From contig NZ_MPZM01000013.1 of the NCBI RefSeq assembly GCF_002936955.1, positions 25,233 to 89,232 on the forward strand: a DNA stretch of 64,000 nt. The letters run 5' to 3'. Origin of the DNA: Oceanisphaera arctica. GTDB taxonomy: Bacteria; Pseudomonadota; Gammaproteobacteria; Enterobacterales; Aeromonadaceae. The notes below the pieces were generated by a model, which saw only the letters and a list, made by a program, of their open reading frames with translations, had not been told where the DNA came from and did no database searches. A program made the translations under genes and the position numbers. Shown here piece after piece: positions 38,842 to 48,901 of the stretch. Within the stretch, counting starts at the first letter, position 1, and each line of letters starts with the position of its first letter.

Positions 38842-38983
38842 TCAAAACATGCAGAATGTTCGGAGTTTGTAATCGAAAATAACAAGATAAATCGCGAGGT
38901 GAGCAGCCGATAATGGCCGTAAACGGCCATAGAAAATGAAAAAAAAAGACTATACGAAACCATGAAGTGCCCGGCCGACGTGC

Positions 38984-39742
38984 TTATTGCACGAAGTTCG
39001 CGACCTGACGCAGCCAGCGCTGCCCCAGCGGCACCAGAGAAACAGCACCAAACTGCGCCTCTGCAGCCTGACTGTGCCAGGCCCAGGACTGATTGCCGTA
39101 GTCGAAATGCCACCACTCACTGGCCAGATTGGTAAAGCCGGCGTGCTTCATCACGCTGTGCAGCAGACGACGGTTTTCGATGACATAGGCCTCTCTGGGA
39201 GACGGCTTGCCGATAGCCTCGAAGGCGGCGCTGTAAGACCAGGGGCTGATATCGTCAAACTCGGTGCCCATGTCGAGCCAGTTGCCTTCACCGTCGCACA
39301 GGGTCACATCGACGGAGCCACCGGTCAGGTGCGGGCTGGGAGCCTCGGGCTCACTGCTGGGCGGCGCCACAAAATGGCGGATTCGTGTCAGCAGTTCGGC
39401 CTCGCTGTCATCGCCATAATGCTCACGCATGGCCGCAGACAGGGTATTGAACAGATATTGCTGCACCATAAGTGGGCGCCAGCCATCCAGCACCACCAGC
39501 TCGATGCCGGCCGGCAACAGGCGGGCCGCCTTGTGCAATTGTGCCGATACCGAGCGACGCACGTAACAGTCGCTCAGCGCCCCGGGTACCCCAAGATGGA
39601 AATAGGCCGGATAAGCACGCAACGGCGAGGCCACCAATCCCAGCGGCACCAGCGGCTCATCACTTTCTGCAATGGGTAACGCCTGCAGTTGCGGCCAGTC
39701 CGGCTCGGGTTGGGCCAAAATGGCCTGGGACAAGAAATTCAT
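38984..39742 (-). CDS. ddpX: D-alanyl-D-alanine dipeptidase (VanX/DdpX, M15D)
   Basis: 252 residues from the ATG at 39742; a TTG at 39754 is an alternative. The zinc motif SPHLTGGSVDVTL (SxHxxGxxxD) and the EWWHFDYG motif are intact, and DGWRP is the conserved arginine block. No export signal is seen, so it should act in the cytoplasm and hydrolyse D-Ala-D-Ala, recycling it as an energy or carbon source. There is no van operon nearby, so vancomycin resistance is not implied. Confidence 0.88.
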   Translation of the reverse strand: MNFLSQAILAQPEPDWPQLQALPIAESDEPLVPLGLVASPLRAYPAYFHLGVPGALSDCYVRRSVSAQLHKAARLLPAGIELVVLDGWRPLMVQQYLFNTLSAAMREHYGDDSEAELLTRIRHFVAPPSSEPEAPSPHLTGGSVDVTLCDGEGNWLDMGTEFDDISPWSYSAAFEAIGKPSPREAYVIENRRLLHSVMKHAGFTNLASEWWHFDYGNQSWAWHSQAAEAQFGAVSLVPLGQRWLRQVANFVQ

Positions 39743-39830
39743 CAGTTTCGCCAAGGGTTACGGAGAGATGGCTCAGACTCGCCAATATCGGCGTTTTTTG
39801 CAAGCAGGCTGGTGTCACCCACCTATGAAC

Positions 39831-40271
39831 TTAAAGATCCCGAATGAAGGACTTGTCCAGCTGCTTGAAGGCCAGACTGAGGGCCTCCCCCAGCTCGAAA
39901 TAACGGGGCTTGGCTATCGGTTCCTTGATGGGCACGCCGGTGGCGGCAATTTTTGCGTACAGCTGTCGATACCAGTTCACCAGGGTCGGCGGCAGCCGGG
40001 TATCGGCTCGCTTGCCCAGCCAGTACAATCCCTGCACCGGCAGGCTGGCTAGAAACAGCACAGAGGCGACCACGCCAGGCCAGTATTGGGGATCGCCCAT
40101 CTGAAACTGCACCAGAAGGCTCAGGGTTATCAGCGCCGGCATGGCTCTTATCCCCAGACGGGTCGCCGACATCACTCTATGTTCCGGAAACAGCGCCGCC
40201 AACTGCCGTTCTTTCGGCCAGACGCCGAGGTAGTCGCTGCCTCTGTGCAGGGTGGTGGTGAAAGTGCTCAT
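39831..40271 (-). CDS. yfbV: UPF0208 membrane protein YfbV
   Basis: 146 residues from the ATG at 40271, with GGAGG five bases upstream. Two hydrophobic helices (about 45-65 and 70-90) precede the conserved tail LPPTLVNWYRQLYAKIAATG. The family is found next to ackA in many gammaproteobacteria, as here (divergent). E. coli YfbV is linked to insulating chromosomal macrodomains; the mechanism is unclear. Confidence 0.9.
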   Translation of the reverse strand: MSTFTTTLHRGSDYLGVWPKERQLAALFPEHRVMSATRLGIRAMPALITLSLLVQFQMGDPQYWPGVVASVLFLASLPVQGLYWLGKRADTRLPPTLVNWYRQLYAKIAATGVPIKEPIAKPRYFELGEALSLAFKQLDKSFIRDL

Positions 40272-40548
40272 GATACCTCCGGGGCTGAACGCCACTTTGC
40301 AGGTAAGTGGCCATTAATCGACCCAAGTCAAAAAACCGAGCTCGCATTCTGTTATTTTACGACAGAAGAACGGTATTATCCCGCCCTCATTTTATCCGGA
40401 AAGGCCGGGTAAGTCAGGGATGGCAATGGTGCGGCGTCGATTGGGGATGGCGTTCCAGGCGTTAAGATTCGAGTTTAACCGGCATGGATTGCCTGAAGAA
40501 CATTTTCGGGCGGCAATATTTCCATCACTCTGACGACAAGGTTTTTTG

Positions 40549-41769
40549 ATGACTAGCAAGCTGGTTCTTGTGCTTAACTGCGGCAGCTCGTCGCTCAAGT
40601 TTGCCATCCTGGATGCCGAAAGCGGCAATGAAAGACTGTCCGGTATCGCCGAATGTTTCTACCTGCCCGATACCCGCATCAAGTGGACACTCGACGGCCA
40701 CAAGGGCAGCGCCTCGCTTGGCGCCGGTGCCGCCCATCAGCAGGCGCTGGACTTTATCGTCGACAAGCTGCTGATGCAAAATCCGGTGCTGATGGCCAAC
40801 CTGTGCGCCGTGGGCCATCGGGTGGTACACGGCGGCGAGCAGTTCACCCAGTCGGTATTGATTGACGAGTCGGTGATCCAGGGCATCGAAGACTGTGCCA
40901 GTCTGGCCCCGCTGCACAACCCTGCTCACCTGGTCGGCATCGCCTCGGCACGCCGATCCTTTCCCGAGCTGCCCCAGGTGGCTGTGTTCGACACCGCCTT
41001 TCATCAGTCCATGCCCGAGCCGGCTTACCTCTATGCCATTCCCTATCATTTGTACCGGGAGCACGGCATTCGTCGCTATGGCATGCACGGCACCAGTCAT
41101 TATTTCATTGCCCAACAGGCCGCCGAACGGCTGAACAAACCGCTCGCCGAGCTCAATATCATCAGCTGTCATCTGGGCAACGGCGCCTCGGTCTGCGCCA
41201 TCAAGAACGGCGAGTCGGTCGATACCTCCATGGGCCTGACCCCGCTCGAAGGGTTGGTGATGGGGACGCGCAGCGGTGATATAGACCCGGCCATCATCTT
41301 TCATCTGCACGACACCCTGGGCTACAGCACCGATCGCATCAATACCATGCTGACCAAGGAGTCCGGCCTGCTGGGCCTGACCGAGCACAGCAGCGACTGC
41401 CGCTTCGCCGAAGAAAACTATGATCAGCTACCCGAGGCCAAACGGGCGCTGGATATTTTCTGTTACCGCCTGGCCAAGTATATTGCCGGCTATGGCTGTG
41501 CGCTGGACGGCCGCCTGGATGCCATCGTGTTTACCGGCGGCATCGGCGAAAACTCCGGCCTGGTGCGGGAGCTGACGCTGTCAAAACTGAGCCTGCTGGG
41601 CGTGAAGCTCGACCCGGAGGCCAACCTCGCCGCCCGCTTCGGCAAGGCCGGCCGCATCACCACCGCAGACAGCACGCCCGCCTGGGTGATTCCGACCAAC
41701 GAGGAATGGGTCATCGCCCAGGATGCGCTGGCACTGTCGTCCGAACAACACCTTTCCGCTCAACAGTAA
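40549..41769 (+). CDS. ackA: Acetate kinase
   Basis: 406 residues from the ATG at 40549 (AAGG upstream; the preceding TTG codon is less likely). Signatures: [16 protein letters not shown] (phosphate 1), [38 protein letters not shown] and [14 protein letters not shown]. It interconverts acetyl phosphate and acetate with ADP/ATP. It forms an operon with pta, 10 bases downstream, for acetate overflow and acetyl-phosphate supply. Confidence 0.98.
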   Translation: MTSKLVLVLNCGSSSLKFAILDAESGNERLSGIAECFYLPDTRIKWTLDGHKGSASLGAGAAHQQALDFIVDKLLMQNPVLMANLCAVGHRVVHGGEQFTQSVLIDESVIQGIEDCASLAPLHNPAHLVGIASARRSFPELPQVAVFDTAFHQSMPEPAYLYAIPYHLYREHGIRRYGMHGTSHYFIAQQAAERLNKPLAELNIISCHLGNGASVCAIKNGESVDTSMGLTPLEGLVMGTRSGDIDPAIIFHLHDTLGYSTDRINTMLTKESGLLGLTEHSSDCRFAEENYDQLPEAKRALDIFCYRLAKYIAGYGCALDGRLDAIVFTGGIGENSGLVRELTLSKLSLLGVKLDPEANLAARFGKAGRITTADSTPAWVIPTNEEWVIAQDALALSSEQHLSAQQ

Positions 41770-41779
41770 GGGAACCAGA

Positions 41780-43948
41780 ATGGCCAGAACCATCATGCTC
41801 ATACCCGTCAGCGGCGGTGTCGGGGCAACCTCGGTCAGCCTCGGCATGGTCCGCGCCATGGAGCGCAACGGGGTTAACGTCACTTTTTTCAAGCCGGTGT
41901 CCCAGCCGCGTCAGCGGAGCAAGATTCAGGATCATTCCACGGCGGTGATCGCCAACGGCTCCAATATCGCGCCGCCGGAGCCCTTCGCCCTGAGCTATGC
42001 CGAAAGTATGATCTCCAGAGGCAATCTGGACGTGCTGCTGGAAGAGATCGTCGCCCGGGTTGAAAAGCACGTATTGGACAGCGGCGCCGAAGTGGTGGTG
42101 GTGGAAGGTCTGATCCCGACCGACAAACAGCCCTTTGCCAACCGCATCAATTACGATGTGGCCAAGGCGCTGGATGCGGACATGGTGTTTATCACCCAGC
42201 CGGGCAACGACACCAGCCAGCAGCTGAAAGAGCGCATCGAACTGGCCTGCTCCAGCTTCGGCGGCATGCTCAACAAACGCATCGTCGGCTGCATCATCAA
42301 CAAGGTCGGCGCCCCCATGGATGAGCAGGGTAATACCCGCCCCGATCTTACCGAGATGCTCACCCCCAGCAGCAGCAATACGCATTACATCCCCAATCTG
42401 GAGGTGTTGCAGGTATTCGGCAAGACCCCGCTGCGCATTCTCGGCTGCATCCCCTGGAATGCCCAACTGGTGTCCCCGCGGGCGGTGGATCTGGCGCGCC
42501 ATCTGAATGCCACCATCCTCAACGAAGGCAAGCTCCACAGCCGACGCCTGCAGAGTGTGACCTTCTGCGCCCGTGCCCTGCACAACATGGTTCAGCACTT
42601 CAAGCCGGGCAGCTTGCTGGTGGCCTCGGGCGATCGCTCGGACGTGATCGTATCGGTCTGCCTGGCGGCGATGAACGGGGTAAAGATCGGCGCCCTGCTG
42701 CTCAACGGCGGCTATCATCCCGAGCCCCAAATCATGGACTTGTGTCAGCGCGCCATCGCAACCGGTCTGCCGATCCTGATGGTCAATACCAATACCTGGC
42801 AGACCGCCGTTAGCCTGCAGCATTTCAATCTGGAAATCCCGGTGGACGATCTGGGCCGCATCGAGCTGGTACAGGATTACATGGCCAGCCATATCGACAA
42901 GCACTGGATTGAGTCCCTCAGTGCCAAGTCGACCCGTAGTCGTCGCCTAAGCCCGCCGGCGTTTCGCTACCAGCTGACCGAACTTGCCCGGCGTGCCGCC
43001 AAACGCATCGTGCTGCCGGAAGGAGAAGAGCCGCGCACCATCAAGGCCGCCGCCATCTGTGCCGAGCGCGGCATTGCCCGGCCGGTCTTGCTCGGCAATC
43101 GGGAAGAGATACTGCGGGTGGCCGCCCAGCAGGGCGTGGTGCTGGATGAGCGGGTGGACATCATAGATCCGGCTCAGGTTCGGGAGCACTATGTGGAGCG
43201 GCTGGTGGAGCTGCGCAAGTCCAAGGGCATTACAGAGGTGGTGGCCCGGGAGCAGCTGGAGGACAACGTGGTACTGGGTACCATGATGCTGGAGCGGGAC
43301 GAGGTGGATGGCCTGGTGTCCGGCGCCATCAACACCACCGCCAACACCATTCGCCCGCCGCTGCAGATCATCAAGACCGCGCCCGGCTCGTCGCTGGTGT
43401 CGTCGGTATTCTTCATGCTGCTGCCGGATCAGGTGCTGGTATATGGGGATTGCGCCATCAACCCGGACCCCACCGCCGAGCAACTGGCGGAAATCGCCAT
43501 TCAGTCGGCCGAATCGGCACTGGCCTTCGGCATAGAGCCAAGGGTGGCGATGATCTCCTACTCCACCGGCACTTCCGGTACCGGCGCCGATGTGGACAAG
43601 GTGCGCGAAGCCACCCGCCTCGCCCAGAAGAAACGCCCGGATCTGGTGATCGACGGCCCGCTGCAATACGACGCCGCCATCATGGAAAACGTGGCCAAGT
43701 CCAAGGCGCCCAATTCGCCGGTGGCGGGCAAAGCAACCGTGTTCATCTTCCCGGATCTGAACACCGGCAACACCACCTACAAGGCGGTGCAGCGCTCGGC
43801 CCAGCTGGTGTCCATCGGCCCCATGCTGCAGGGCATGCGCAAGCCGGTGAACGACCTGTCGCGCGGCGCCCTGGTCGACGACATCGTCTATACCATAGCT
43901 CTCACCGCCATTCAGTCCTCCCAACTGGCGGACAAGGCGAAGGTCTAG
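41780..43948 (+). CDS. pta: Phosphate acetyltransferase
   Basis: 722 residues from the ATG at 41780, the long form. An N-terminal P-loop regulatory domain ([20 protein letters not shown]), a DRTGG-type middle domain (~220-340) and a C-terminal catalytic domain ([20 protein letters not shown] onward, with [20 protein letters not shown]) are present. It makes acetyl phosphate from acetyl-CoA. Note that the P-loop residues are GGVGATS, a weak Walker A. Second gene of ackA-pta. Confidence 0.98.
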   Translation: MARTIMLIPVSGGVGATSVSLGMVRAMERNGVNVTFFKPVSQPRQRSKIQDHSTAVIANGSNIAPPEPFALSYAESMISRGNLDVLLEEIVARVEKHVLDSGAEVVVVEGLIPTDKQPFANRINYDVAKALDADMVFITQPGNDTSQQLKERIELACSSFGGMLNKRIVGCIINKVGAPMDEQGNTRPDLTEMLTPSSSNTHYIPNLEVLQVFGKTPLRILGCIPWNAQLVSPRAVDLARHLNATILNEGKLHSRRLQSVTFCARALHNMVQHFKPGSLLVASGDRSDVIVSVCLAAMNGVKIGALLLNGGYHPEPQIMDLCQRAIATGLPILMVNTNTWQTAVSLQHFNLEIPVDDLGRIELVQDYMASHIDKHWIESLSAKSTRSRRLSPPAFRYQLTELARRAAKRIVLPEGEEPRTIKAAAICAERGIARPVLLGNREEILRVAAQQGVVLDERVDIIDPAQVREHYVERLVELRKSKGITEVVAREQLEDNVVLGTMMLERDEVDGLVSGAINTTANTIRPPLQIIKTAPGSSLVSSVFFMLLPDQVLVYGDCAINPDPTAEQLAEIAIQSAESALAFGIEPRVAMISYSTGTSGTGADVDKVREATRLAQKKRPDLVIDGPLQYDAAIMENVAKSKAPNSPVAGKATVFIFPDLNTGNTTYKAVQRSAQLVSIGPMLQGMRKPVNDLSRGALVDDIVYTIALTAIQSSQLADKAKV

Positions 43949-43965
43949 CGCTTTTGCTATCCAGT

Positions 43966-44012
43966 CGCCGCTTCATCGTCGTGTATTCACGGCACTCGGG
44001 GCGGCGTTTTTT
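43966..44012 (+). terminator. Probable terminator of ackA-pta
   Basis: CGCCGC (43966) pairs with GCGGCG (44001-44006), followed directly by six T residues. The 29-base loop contains a small GTG/CAC stem. Confidence 0.6.
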
Positions 44013-44112
44013 GACCACGCTAAAGGCAACAACCCCCGGCGTGCAAAAATAAAAACCTTTTCCTTATGGTGAAAACTGGTAACTTAACTCCTTTCACACA
44101 AGGAGATAAAAC

Positions 44113-44613
44113 ATGTCTGCAGTGACTTTTCAGGGTAATTCCGTCGCCGTTTCCGGTCAGTTCCCCCAGGCCGGCCAGGCCGCACCCGATTTCACCCTGA
44201 CCGGTGCCGATCTCAACGATATCCGTCTGGGCGACTTCAAGGGCCAGAAACTGCTGCTCAACATCTTCCCCAGCGTTGATACCGGCGTTTGTGCGACCAG
44301 TGTTCGCACCTTCAACGAAAAAGCCGCCGCCCTGGGCAACACCAAAGTACTGTGTGTATCCATGGATCTGCCCTTCGCGTTCGGCCGTTTCTGCGCCGCC
44401 GAAGGCATCGAAAATGTACAGGCTGCTTCCGCCTTCCGTCATGCCGAATTCCTGAATGCCTACGGCGTGGCCCTGAGCGATGGCGCCCTGCGTGGTCTGT
44501 CTGCCCGTGCCGTTGTCTGCATCGATGAGCAAGGCAAGGTAGTTTACGGCGAGCGCGTTGCCGAGCTGACTGACGAGCCGGCCTACGACGCAGCTATCGC
44601 CGCGCTGTCCTGA
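44113..44613 (+). CDS. tpx: Thiol peroxidase (Tpx, atypical 2-Cys peroxiredoxin)
   Basis: 166 residues. The peroxidatic Cys60 lies in PSVDTGVCATSVRTFN and the resolving Cys94 in FGRFCAAEGI, the spacing typical of Tpx. It reduces organic peroxides with thioredoxin. Signal-less but often periplasm-associated in relatives. AAGGAG precedes the ATG; monocistronic. Confidence 0.97.
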   Translation: MSAVTFQGNSVAVSGQFPQAGQAAPDFTLTGADLNDIRLGDFKGQKLLLNIFPSVDTGVCATSVRTFNEKAAALGNTKVLCVSMDLPFAFGRFCAAEGIENVQAASAFRHAEFLNAYGVALSDGALRGLSARAVVCIDEQGKVVYGERVAELTDEPAYDAAIAALS

Positions 44614-44882
44614 TCCTGCCGGATCCCTGTTCGATCTGTTTTTTTGATGTAATATCAACAAACTAGCGATACTGTCCGGGGTAATCTACAGACTTACTCA
44701 CAGTTTATGTGGATAACCCCGGCTTTTTTTCTGCCTTTTTTCCCCGCTCTACCCCCACCCCTGGTGCCGTATATCCGTAAGTCTCTGTTATTCTGATGGT
44801 GTATTATCGATCAATACCGCATCGGATCTGGCTGACATCTCCTGGCTAACCGATATCAATCTGGCTAATAGAGGGAGGGTGC

Positions 44883-45791
44883 ATGAATATACTGCTTACC
44901 GGTGGTACCGGCTTTATCGGCCAACGCCTGATGGGCCACCTGCGGTCTCATCATCAGATTACCGTATTGAGCCGGACGCCCAACAAGGTCTACCAGCGCC
45001 TGGGTCACGACATCAAGGCCCTGTCTTCTCTCGACCAGCTCGATAACCTCGATCAGTTTGATGCGGTGATTAACCTCGCCGGTGAGCCCATCGCCGACAA
45101 ACGCTGGACCCAGGCCCAGAAAGAGAGGATTTGCCAGAGCCGCTGGAACATCACTCAACAGCTGGTCGATAAACTCAAGGCTGGCGTCAATCCTCCCCGG
45201 GTGCTGATCAGCGGCTCGGCGGTCGGCTTTTATGGTCGTCAGGGCGACGCCCTGGTAGATGAAGACTCCAATCCGAATGCCGAGTTCAGCCATCATGTCT
45301 GCGCCCAGTGGGAGCGGCTGGCCCAGGCGGCCGAAAGCGAGCACACCCGGGTGTGTCGAATTCGACTGGCCGTGGTGCTGGGCGCCGAAGGCGGTGCCCT
45401 GAAGAAAATGCTGCCCGGCTATCGTCTGGGCCTCGGGGGGCCTATCGGCACAGGCAAGCAGTATATGTCCTGGATCCACATCGAGGATGTGGTGAATCTG
45501 ATCCTGTTTCTGCTGGAACATGAAGAATGCAGCGGCCCTTTCAACGCCGCCGCTCCCGAGCCGGTCACCAACGAGCAATTCAGCCGCACCCTGGCCCGGG
45601 TGCTGGGCAAGCCGCACTTTGCCCGCGTCCCCGCCTGGGCGATGAAACTGCTGCTCGGAGAAATGGCCAGTCTGTTGTTAACCGGCCAGCGGGTGATGCC
45701 GGTACGGTTGCAACAGGCCGGCTTCCACTTTCGTTATCCCACCCTCGACAAGGCGCTGAAAGAGACCCTGTGCGCGCCTCAGAGTCGCTAA
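44883..45791 (+). CDS. yfcH: TIGR01777-family NAD(P)-binding epimerase-like protein (YfcH)
   Basis: 302 residues, extended SDR fold. MNILLTGGTGFIGQRL is the nucleotide-binding loop; NLAGEPIADKRW, SGSAVGFYG and the C-terminal DUF1731 segment (RVPAWAMKLLLGEMASLLLTGQRVMP) are characteristic of the YfcH/SulA-like family. The substrate is unknown. It ends seven bases before the convergent ybbP. Confidence 0.92.
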   Translation: MNILLTGGTGFIGQRLMGHLRSHHQITVLSRTPNKVYQRLGHDIKALSSLDQLDNLDQFDAVINLAGEPIADKRWTQAQKERICQSRWNITQQLVDKLKAGVNPPRVLISGSAVGFYGRQGDALVDEDSNPNAEFSHHVCAQWERLAQAAESEHTRVCRIRLAVVLGAEGGALKKMLPGYRLGLGGPIGTGKQYMSWIHIEDVVNLILFLLEHEECSGPFNAAAPEPVTNEQFSRTLARVLGKPHFARVPAWAMKLLLGEMASLLLTGQRVMPVRLQQAGFHFRYPTLDKALKETLCAPQSR

Positions 45792-45798
45792 CGCCGGT

Positions 45799-48225
45799 TT
45801 ATCCCCACTGACGCAGTCGTCCCATCAGAGCGCCTCGGGTGATGCCACCGGCACGACCGGTGAGCAACAGCAGCACGGCGCCGAGCAGCGGCAATCCTAT
45901 CCAGATCTGCGGATGGGGCTGCCACGGCAGACCCAGCCACCAGGGCAACAGCACCGCCACACACAACTCCACTGCCAGCGCTGCCGCCAACCCCGACACC
46001 AGGCCGGCCGCCAGCCATTCCCAGCGCAGTGACGCCACTATCAGCCGCTCGCTCGCGCCCAGGGTGCGCAACAGCACCAGCTCGCGCCGGCGGCTCTCCA
46101 GAGTAGTTTCCATCTGGGCCAGCAGCACCAGCAGGCTGGCACCGGTCACCAGCGCCATGATCACCAGAAGCGCCTGACTAACCTGGGCCAGCACTTGCCG
46201 CAACTGCGCCAGCAATGCCTCCACATCCAGCAGGGTGACCGTAGGAAAGGCCCGGATCAGGGCAACTTCAAACGCCTTCTGCTCCACCGGCAGATAGAAA
46301 CTGGCCAGCCAGCTGGCCGGATAATCCGCCAGCACATCGGGGCTGAAGATCAGATAAAAGTTGGGCTTCATGCTGTCCCAGTCTACCTCGCGCAGGCTAC
46401 GCACCTCGGCCGACACCGACTGACCGGCAAGATCCAGCGTCAGCCGATCGCCAAGGCCGATCCCTAATCGCTCGGCCAGGCCCGACTCGACGGACACGCT
46501 ATCGGGCGTCGCCGACCAGTCGCCCTGCAGGATACGGTTACCCTGGGGCAGCTGCTCGCTGTAGGTCAGGTTCAGCTCCCGGCCCATTCCTCTGTCGCGA
46601 TTACTGTCCACATCCGCCACCGTCTGCTTGTCGTTGATGGCGCTCAGCCGACCACGCACTATGGGATAAAACTGCGAACTGTCGAGCCCGGCCTGTTCCA
46701 GACTCTTGCGCAAGGGGTCCAGCTCGTGGGGGGCGATGTTGATCAGAAAGCGATTGGGGGTATCCGGCGGCAATCGGGCCAAAAAGCCGTCCGTCAGTTC
46801 GCCACGCACCACCCACAGTAAGGTGCCGAGAAACAGCGCCAGCGCCACCCCGCCAAACTGCACCAGAGTAGTCATACGGGCGCGCTGCAGGCGCCCGATC
46901 GCCAGCCGAAAGGCGATGCTGCCCCTGCTGCGGCGCGCCACCGCCAGCATCAACCAGCACAGGCCACCCAGCAGGCTCACCAGAGCAACCAGCCCCAGCA
47001 GGAGGCCGACGGCCAGCCCCAGCTGACCGGCAAACAACCAGCTCAGCACAAAGGTCCCCGTCAACAGAATACCGGCACTCCACCAGGGGGAGAGCCGGGC
47101 CTCGGCCTCGGAGCGTAATACGCGCAGCGGCGGCACCCCGAGCAGGCGCGCCATGGGCACCACCGACAACATCAGAGTCGTGAGCAGAGCCAGACCCGCC
47201 GCCACCGCAAAGGGGGTCATAGAGGGCAACGGTAACGGCATCGCCAGCGCCTCGCCCAGGCTCAGCAGAATAAGCTTGTGCAGGCCATAGCCGACGATGG
47301 CGCCCAGCACGGCGCCCATCAGCAGCAAGGTCAGCAACAGGCGGCTCAGCCAGCCAACCAGCTGGCGACGCCCCGCTCCCAGGGTTTTCAGCAGGGCAAT
47401 CCGGTCCTGCTCCCGCCGGGAGAAATAGCCCAGAGCAATGGCCATGGCCAGAATGCCGAGTAGCACCCCGGTGAGCGAGGCTAGCCGGAAGAATTGCTCG
47501 GCCCGGGTGAGGGAGCGGGCGACCGGGGTATCCGCATCATCAGGGCCACGCCACTGCTGACCCGCCTGTAGCTGCGGCTGCAGCCAGTCGGCATAGTCCT
47601 GCAGCTGTGTCTCAGCCCCCTTGAACAGGTAGCGATAGCGCACCCGGCTGCCTTCCATCAGGACGCCGGTGGCGGCCAGGTCGTCCAGATGGATCATGGC
47701 CCTCGGCGCCAGTTGCATGGGCGAAAAGCCTTCATCCGGCTCCCTGACCAGCTCGCCGGCCACCTCCAGCTCGGTATTGCCCAGCTCCAGCCGCTCACCC
47801 GGCACCAGCTGCAACAGCGCCAGAAGTCGCGCCGACAGCCAGATGGTGCCCGGCTTTACCCTGCCTGCCGGCGCCAGCTGCAAGTCGCCATAGAAGGGAA
47901 AGGCATCGTCCACCGCCCGCACGCTGGCCAATTGCAGCTCGTCACCGGCGAAGAGCACGCTCTGAAACGCCTGGGTGCGGGACACCGCCAGCCCCCTGTG
48001 TTCGGCCTCGACCAGCCAGGCGGGGTCGGCGGCGCGGCTGCCGGACAGGATGCGGTCGGCGGCAATATAGTCCCGTCCCGAGACCTTGAGCGCCTGATCC
48101 AGTCGATCCGCCACCAGGGTCACGCTGAGCATGCTGGCCACGCTCAGTGCCAGCGCCAGCATGAACAGCCGCAAGGGTCCGCGGCCGGCCTCTCGCCAGA
48201 TCAACCCCACGCCTAAGCTACGCAT
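45799..48225 (-). CDS. ybbP: ABC transporter permease YbbP (FtsX/MacB-type)
   Basis: 808 residues, matching E. coli YbbP. An N-terminal membrane helix (LRLFMLALALSVASMLSVTL), a large periplasmic part, a first cluster of helices (~255-375), another pair (~390-430 and ~455), a second periplasmic loop and a C-terminal four-helix FtsX domain (~685-800). The architecture implies mechanotransmission, possibly to the periplasmic esterase TesA, rather than classical import. Its start overlaps ybbA by 8 bases. Confidence 0.93.
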   Translation of the reverse strand: MRSLGVGLIWREAGRGPLRLFMLALALSVASMLSVTLVADRLDQALKVSGRDYIAADRILSGSRAADPAWLVEAEHRGLAVSRTQAFQSVLFAGDELQLASVRAVDDAFPFYGDLQLAPAGRVKPGTIWLSARLLALLQLVPGERLELGNTELEVAGELVREPDEGFSPMQLAPRAMIHLDDLAATGVLMEGSRVRYRYLFKGAETQLQDYADWLQPQLQAGQQWRGPDDADTPVARSLTRAEQFFRLASLTGVLLGILAMAIALGYFSRREQDRIALLKTLGAGRRQLVGWLSRLLLTLLLMGAVLGAIVGYGLHKLILLSLGEALAMPLPLPSMTPFAVAAGLALLTTLMLSVVPMARLLGVPPLRVLRSEAEARLSPWWSAGILLTGTFVLSWLFAGQLGLAVGLLLGLVALVSLLGGLCWLMLAVARRSRGSIAFRLAIGRLQRARMTTLVQFGGVALALFLGTLLWVVRGELTDGFLARLPPDTPNRFLINIAPHELDPLRKSLEQAGLDSSQFYPIVRGRLSAINDKQTVADVDSNRDRGMGRELNLTYSEQLPQGNRILQGDWSATPDSVSVESGLAERLGIGLGDRLTLDLAGQSVSAEVRSLREVDWDSMKPNFYLIFSPDVLADYPASWLASFYLPVEQKAFEVALIRAFPTVTLLDVEALLAQLRQVLAQVSQALLVIMALVTGASLLVLLAQMETTLESRRRELVLLRTLGASERLIVASLRWEWLAAGLVSGLAAALAVELCVAVLLPWWLGLPWQPHPQIWIGLPLLGAVLLLLTGRAGGITRGALMGRLRQWG

Positions 48226-48901
48226 GCTGTTCCTCCAGACGACCGGCGGTCATCAGCAGGCGTCGCTCGCAGCGGCTCGCCAGGGCTTCGTCGTGAGTCA
48301 CCATCAGCAGTGTGGTGCCGTGTTTACGATTCAGCTCGAACAGCAGCTCGATGATCTGCGCCCCGGTATGATGATCCAGGTTGCCGGTGGGTTCGTCCGC
48401 CAGCAGGATATCCGGCTGAGTCATGAAGGCCCGTGCGATGGCCACCCGTTGCTGCTCGCCACCGGACAGCTGGCTGGGAAAATGCCGCAGCCGTGCTTTC
48501 AACCCCACCTGTTCCAGCAGCTCTCGGGCCCGTTGTTCGCCGTCGCTGCGGCCCTGTAACTCGGCGGGCAGCATGACATTTTCCAGTGCGGTGAGGGTGG
48601 GCAGCAGCAGGAAAGACTGAAACACGAAGCCGATATGGTGGCCGCGCAGCCGGGCTCTTTGTTCTTCGTCCAGAGCCGACAACGACAGGCCGCTGATTTC
48701 GATGTCGCCTTCGGTGGCCCTGTCCAGTCCGGCCAGCAGCCCGAGCAGGGTCGACTTGCCGGAGCCGGAGGCCCCTACCAGCGCCACGCTCTGGCCGGAC
48801 TTGACTTCCAGCCCTATCCCCTCAAGGATGGTGAGTGATTCCTCGCCCAAAAGTACCCTGTGGGTCAGCCCGGCCACCTTGATAATCGGAGAAGTTGTCA
48901 T
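48218..48901 (-). CDS. ybbA: ABC transporter ATP-binding protein YbbA
   Basis: 227 residues from the ATG at 48901. Walker A GASGSGKSTLLGLLAGLD, signature LSGGEQQRVAIARAF and Walker B ILLADEPTGNLD are all intact, as in MacB/LolD-type ATPases. It powers YbbP. The start codon shares the CATG palindrome with the divergent tesA start. An in-frame upstream start at 48958 would put the N-terminus inside tesA and is less likely. Confidence 0.94.
   Translation of the reverse strand: MTTSPIIKVAGLTHRVLLGEESLTILEGIGLEVKSGQSVALVGASGSGKSTLLGLLAGLDRATEGDIEISGLSLSALDEEQRARLRGHHIGFVFQSFLLLPTLTALENVMLPAELQGRSDGEQRARELLEQVGLKARLRHFPSQLSGGEQQRVAIARAFMTQPDILLADEPTGNLDHHTGAQIIELLFELNRKHGTTLLMVTHDEALASRCERRLLMTAGRLEEQHA

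Larger units (their letters stand above)
38456..38983 (-). other. Long A+T-rich control region upstream of the symporter gene
   Basis: About 530 bases without a gene, markedly A+T-rich against the rest of the window. It contains a 15-base inverted repeat at 38601 and a CRP-like site at 38826, and would also contain the 3' untranslated part of the dipeptidase transcript. Confidence 0.55.

Noticed and set aside
38984..39742. VanX-like gene considered as part of glycopeptide resistance
   Set aside because: No vanH, vanA or vanRS-like genes are nearby; stand-alone cytoplasmic DdpX homologues in Gram-negatives serve D-Ala-D-Ala recycling.
44708..44716. Perfect DnaA box (TGTGGATAA) between tpx and yfcH, considered as part of an origin
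   Set aside because: A single box without a cluster, an A+T-rich unwinding region or dnaA/dnaN/gidA neighbours does not make an origin; isolated boxes occur by chance or as regulatory sites.
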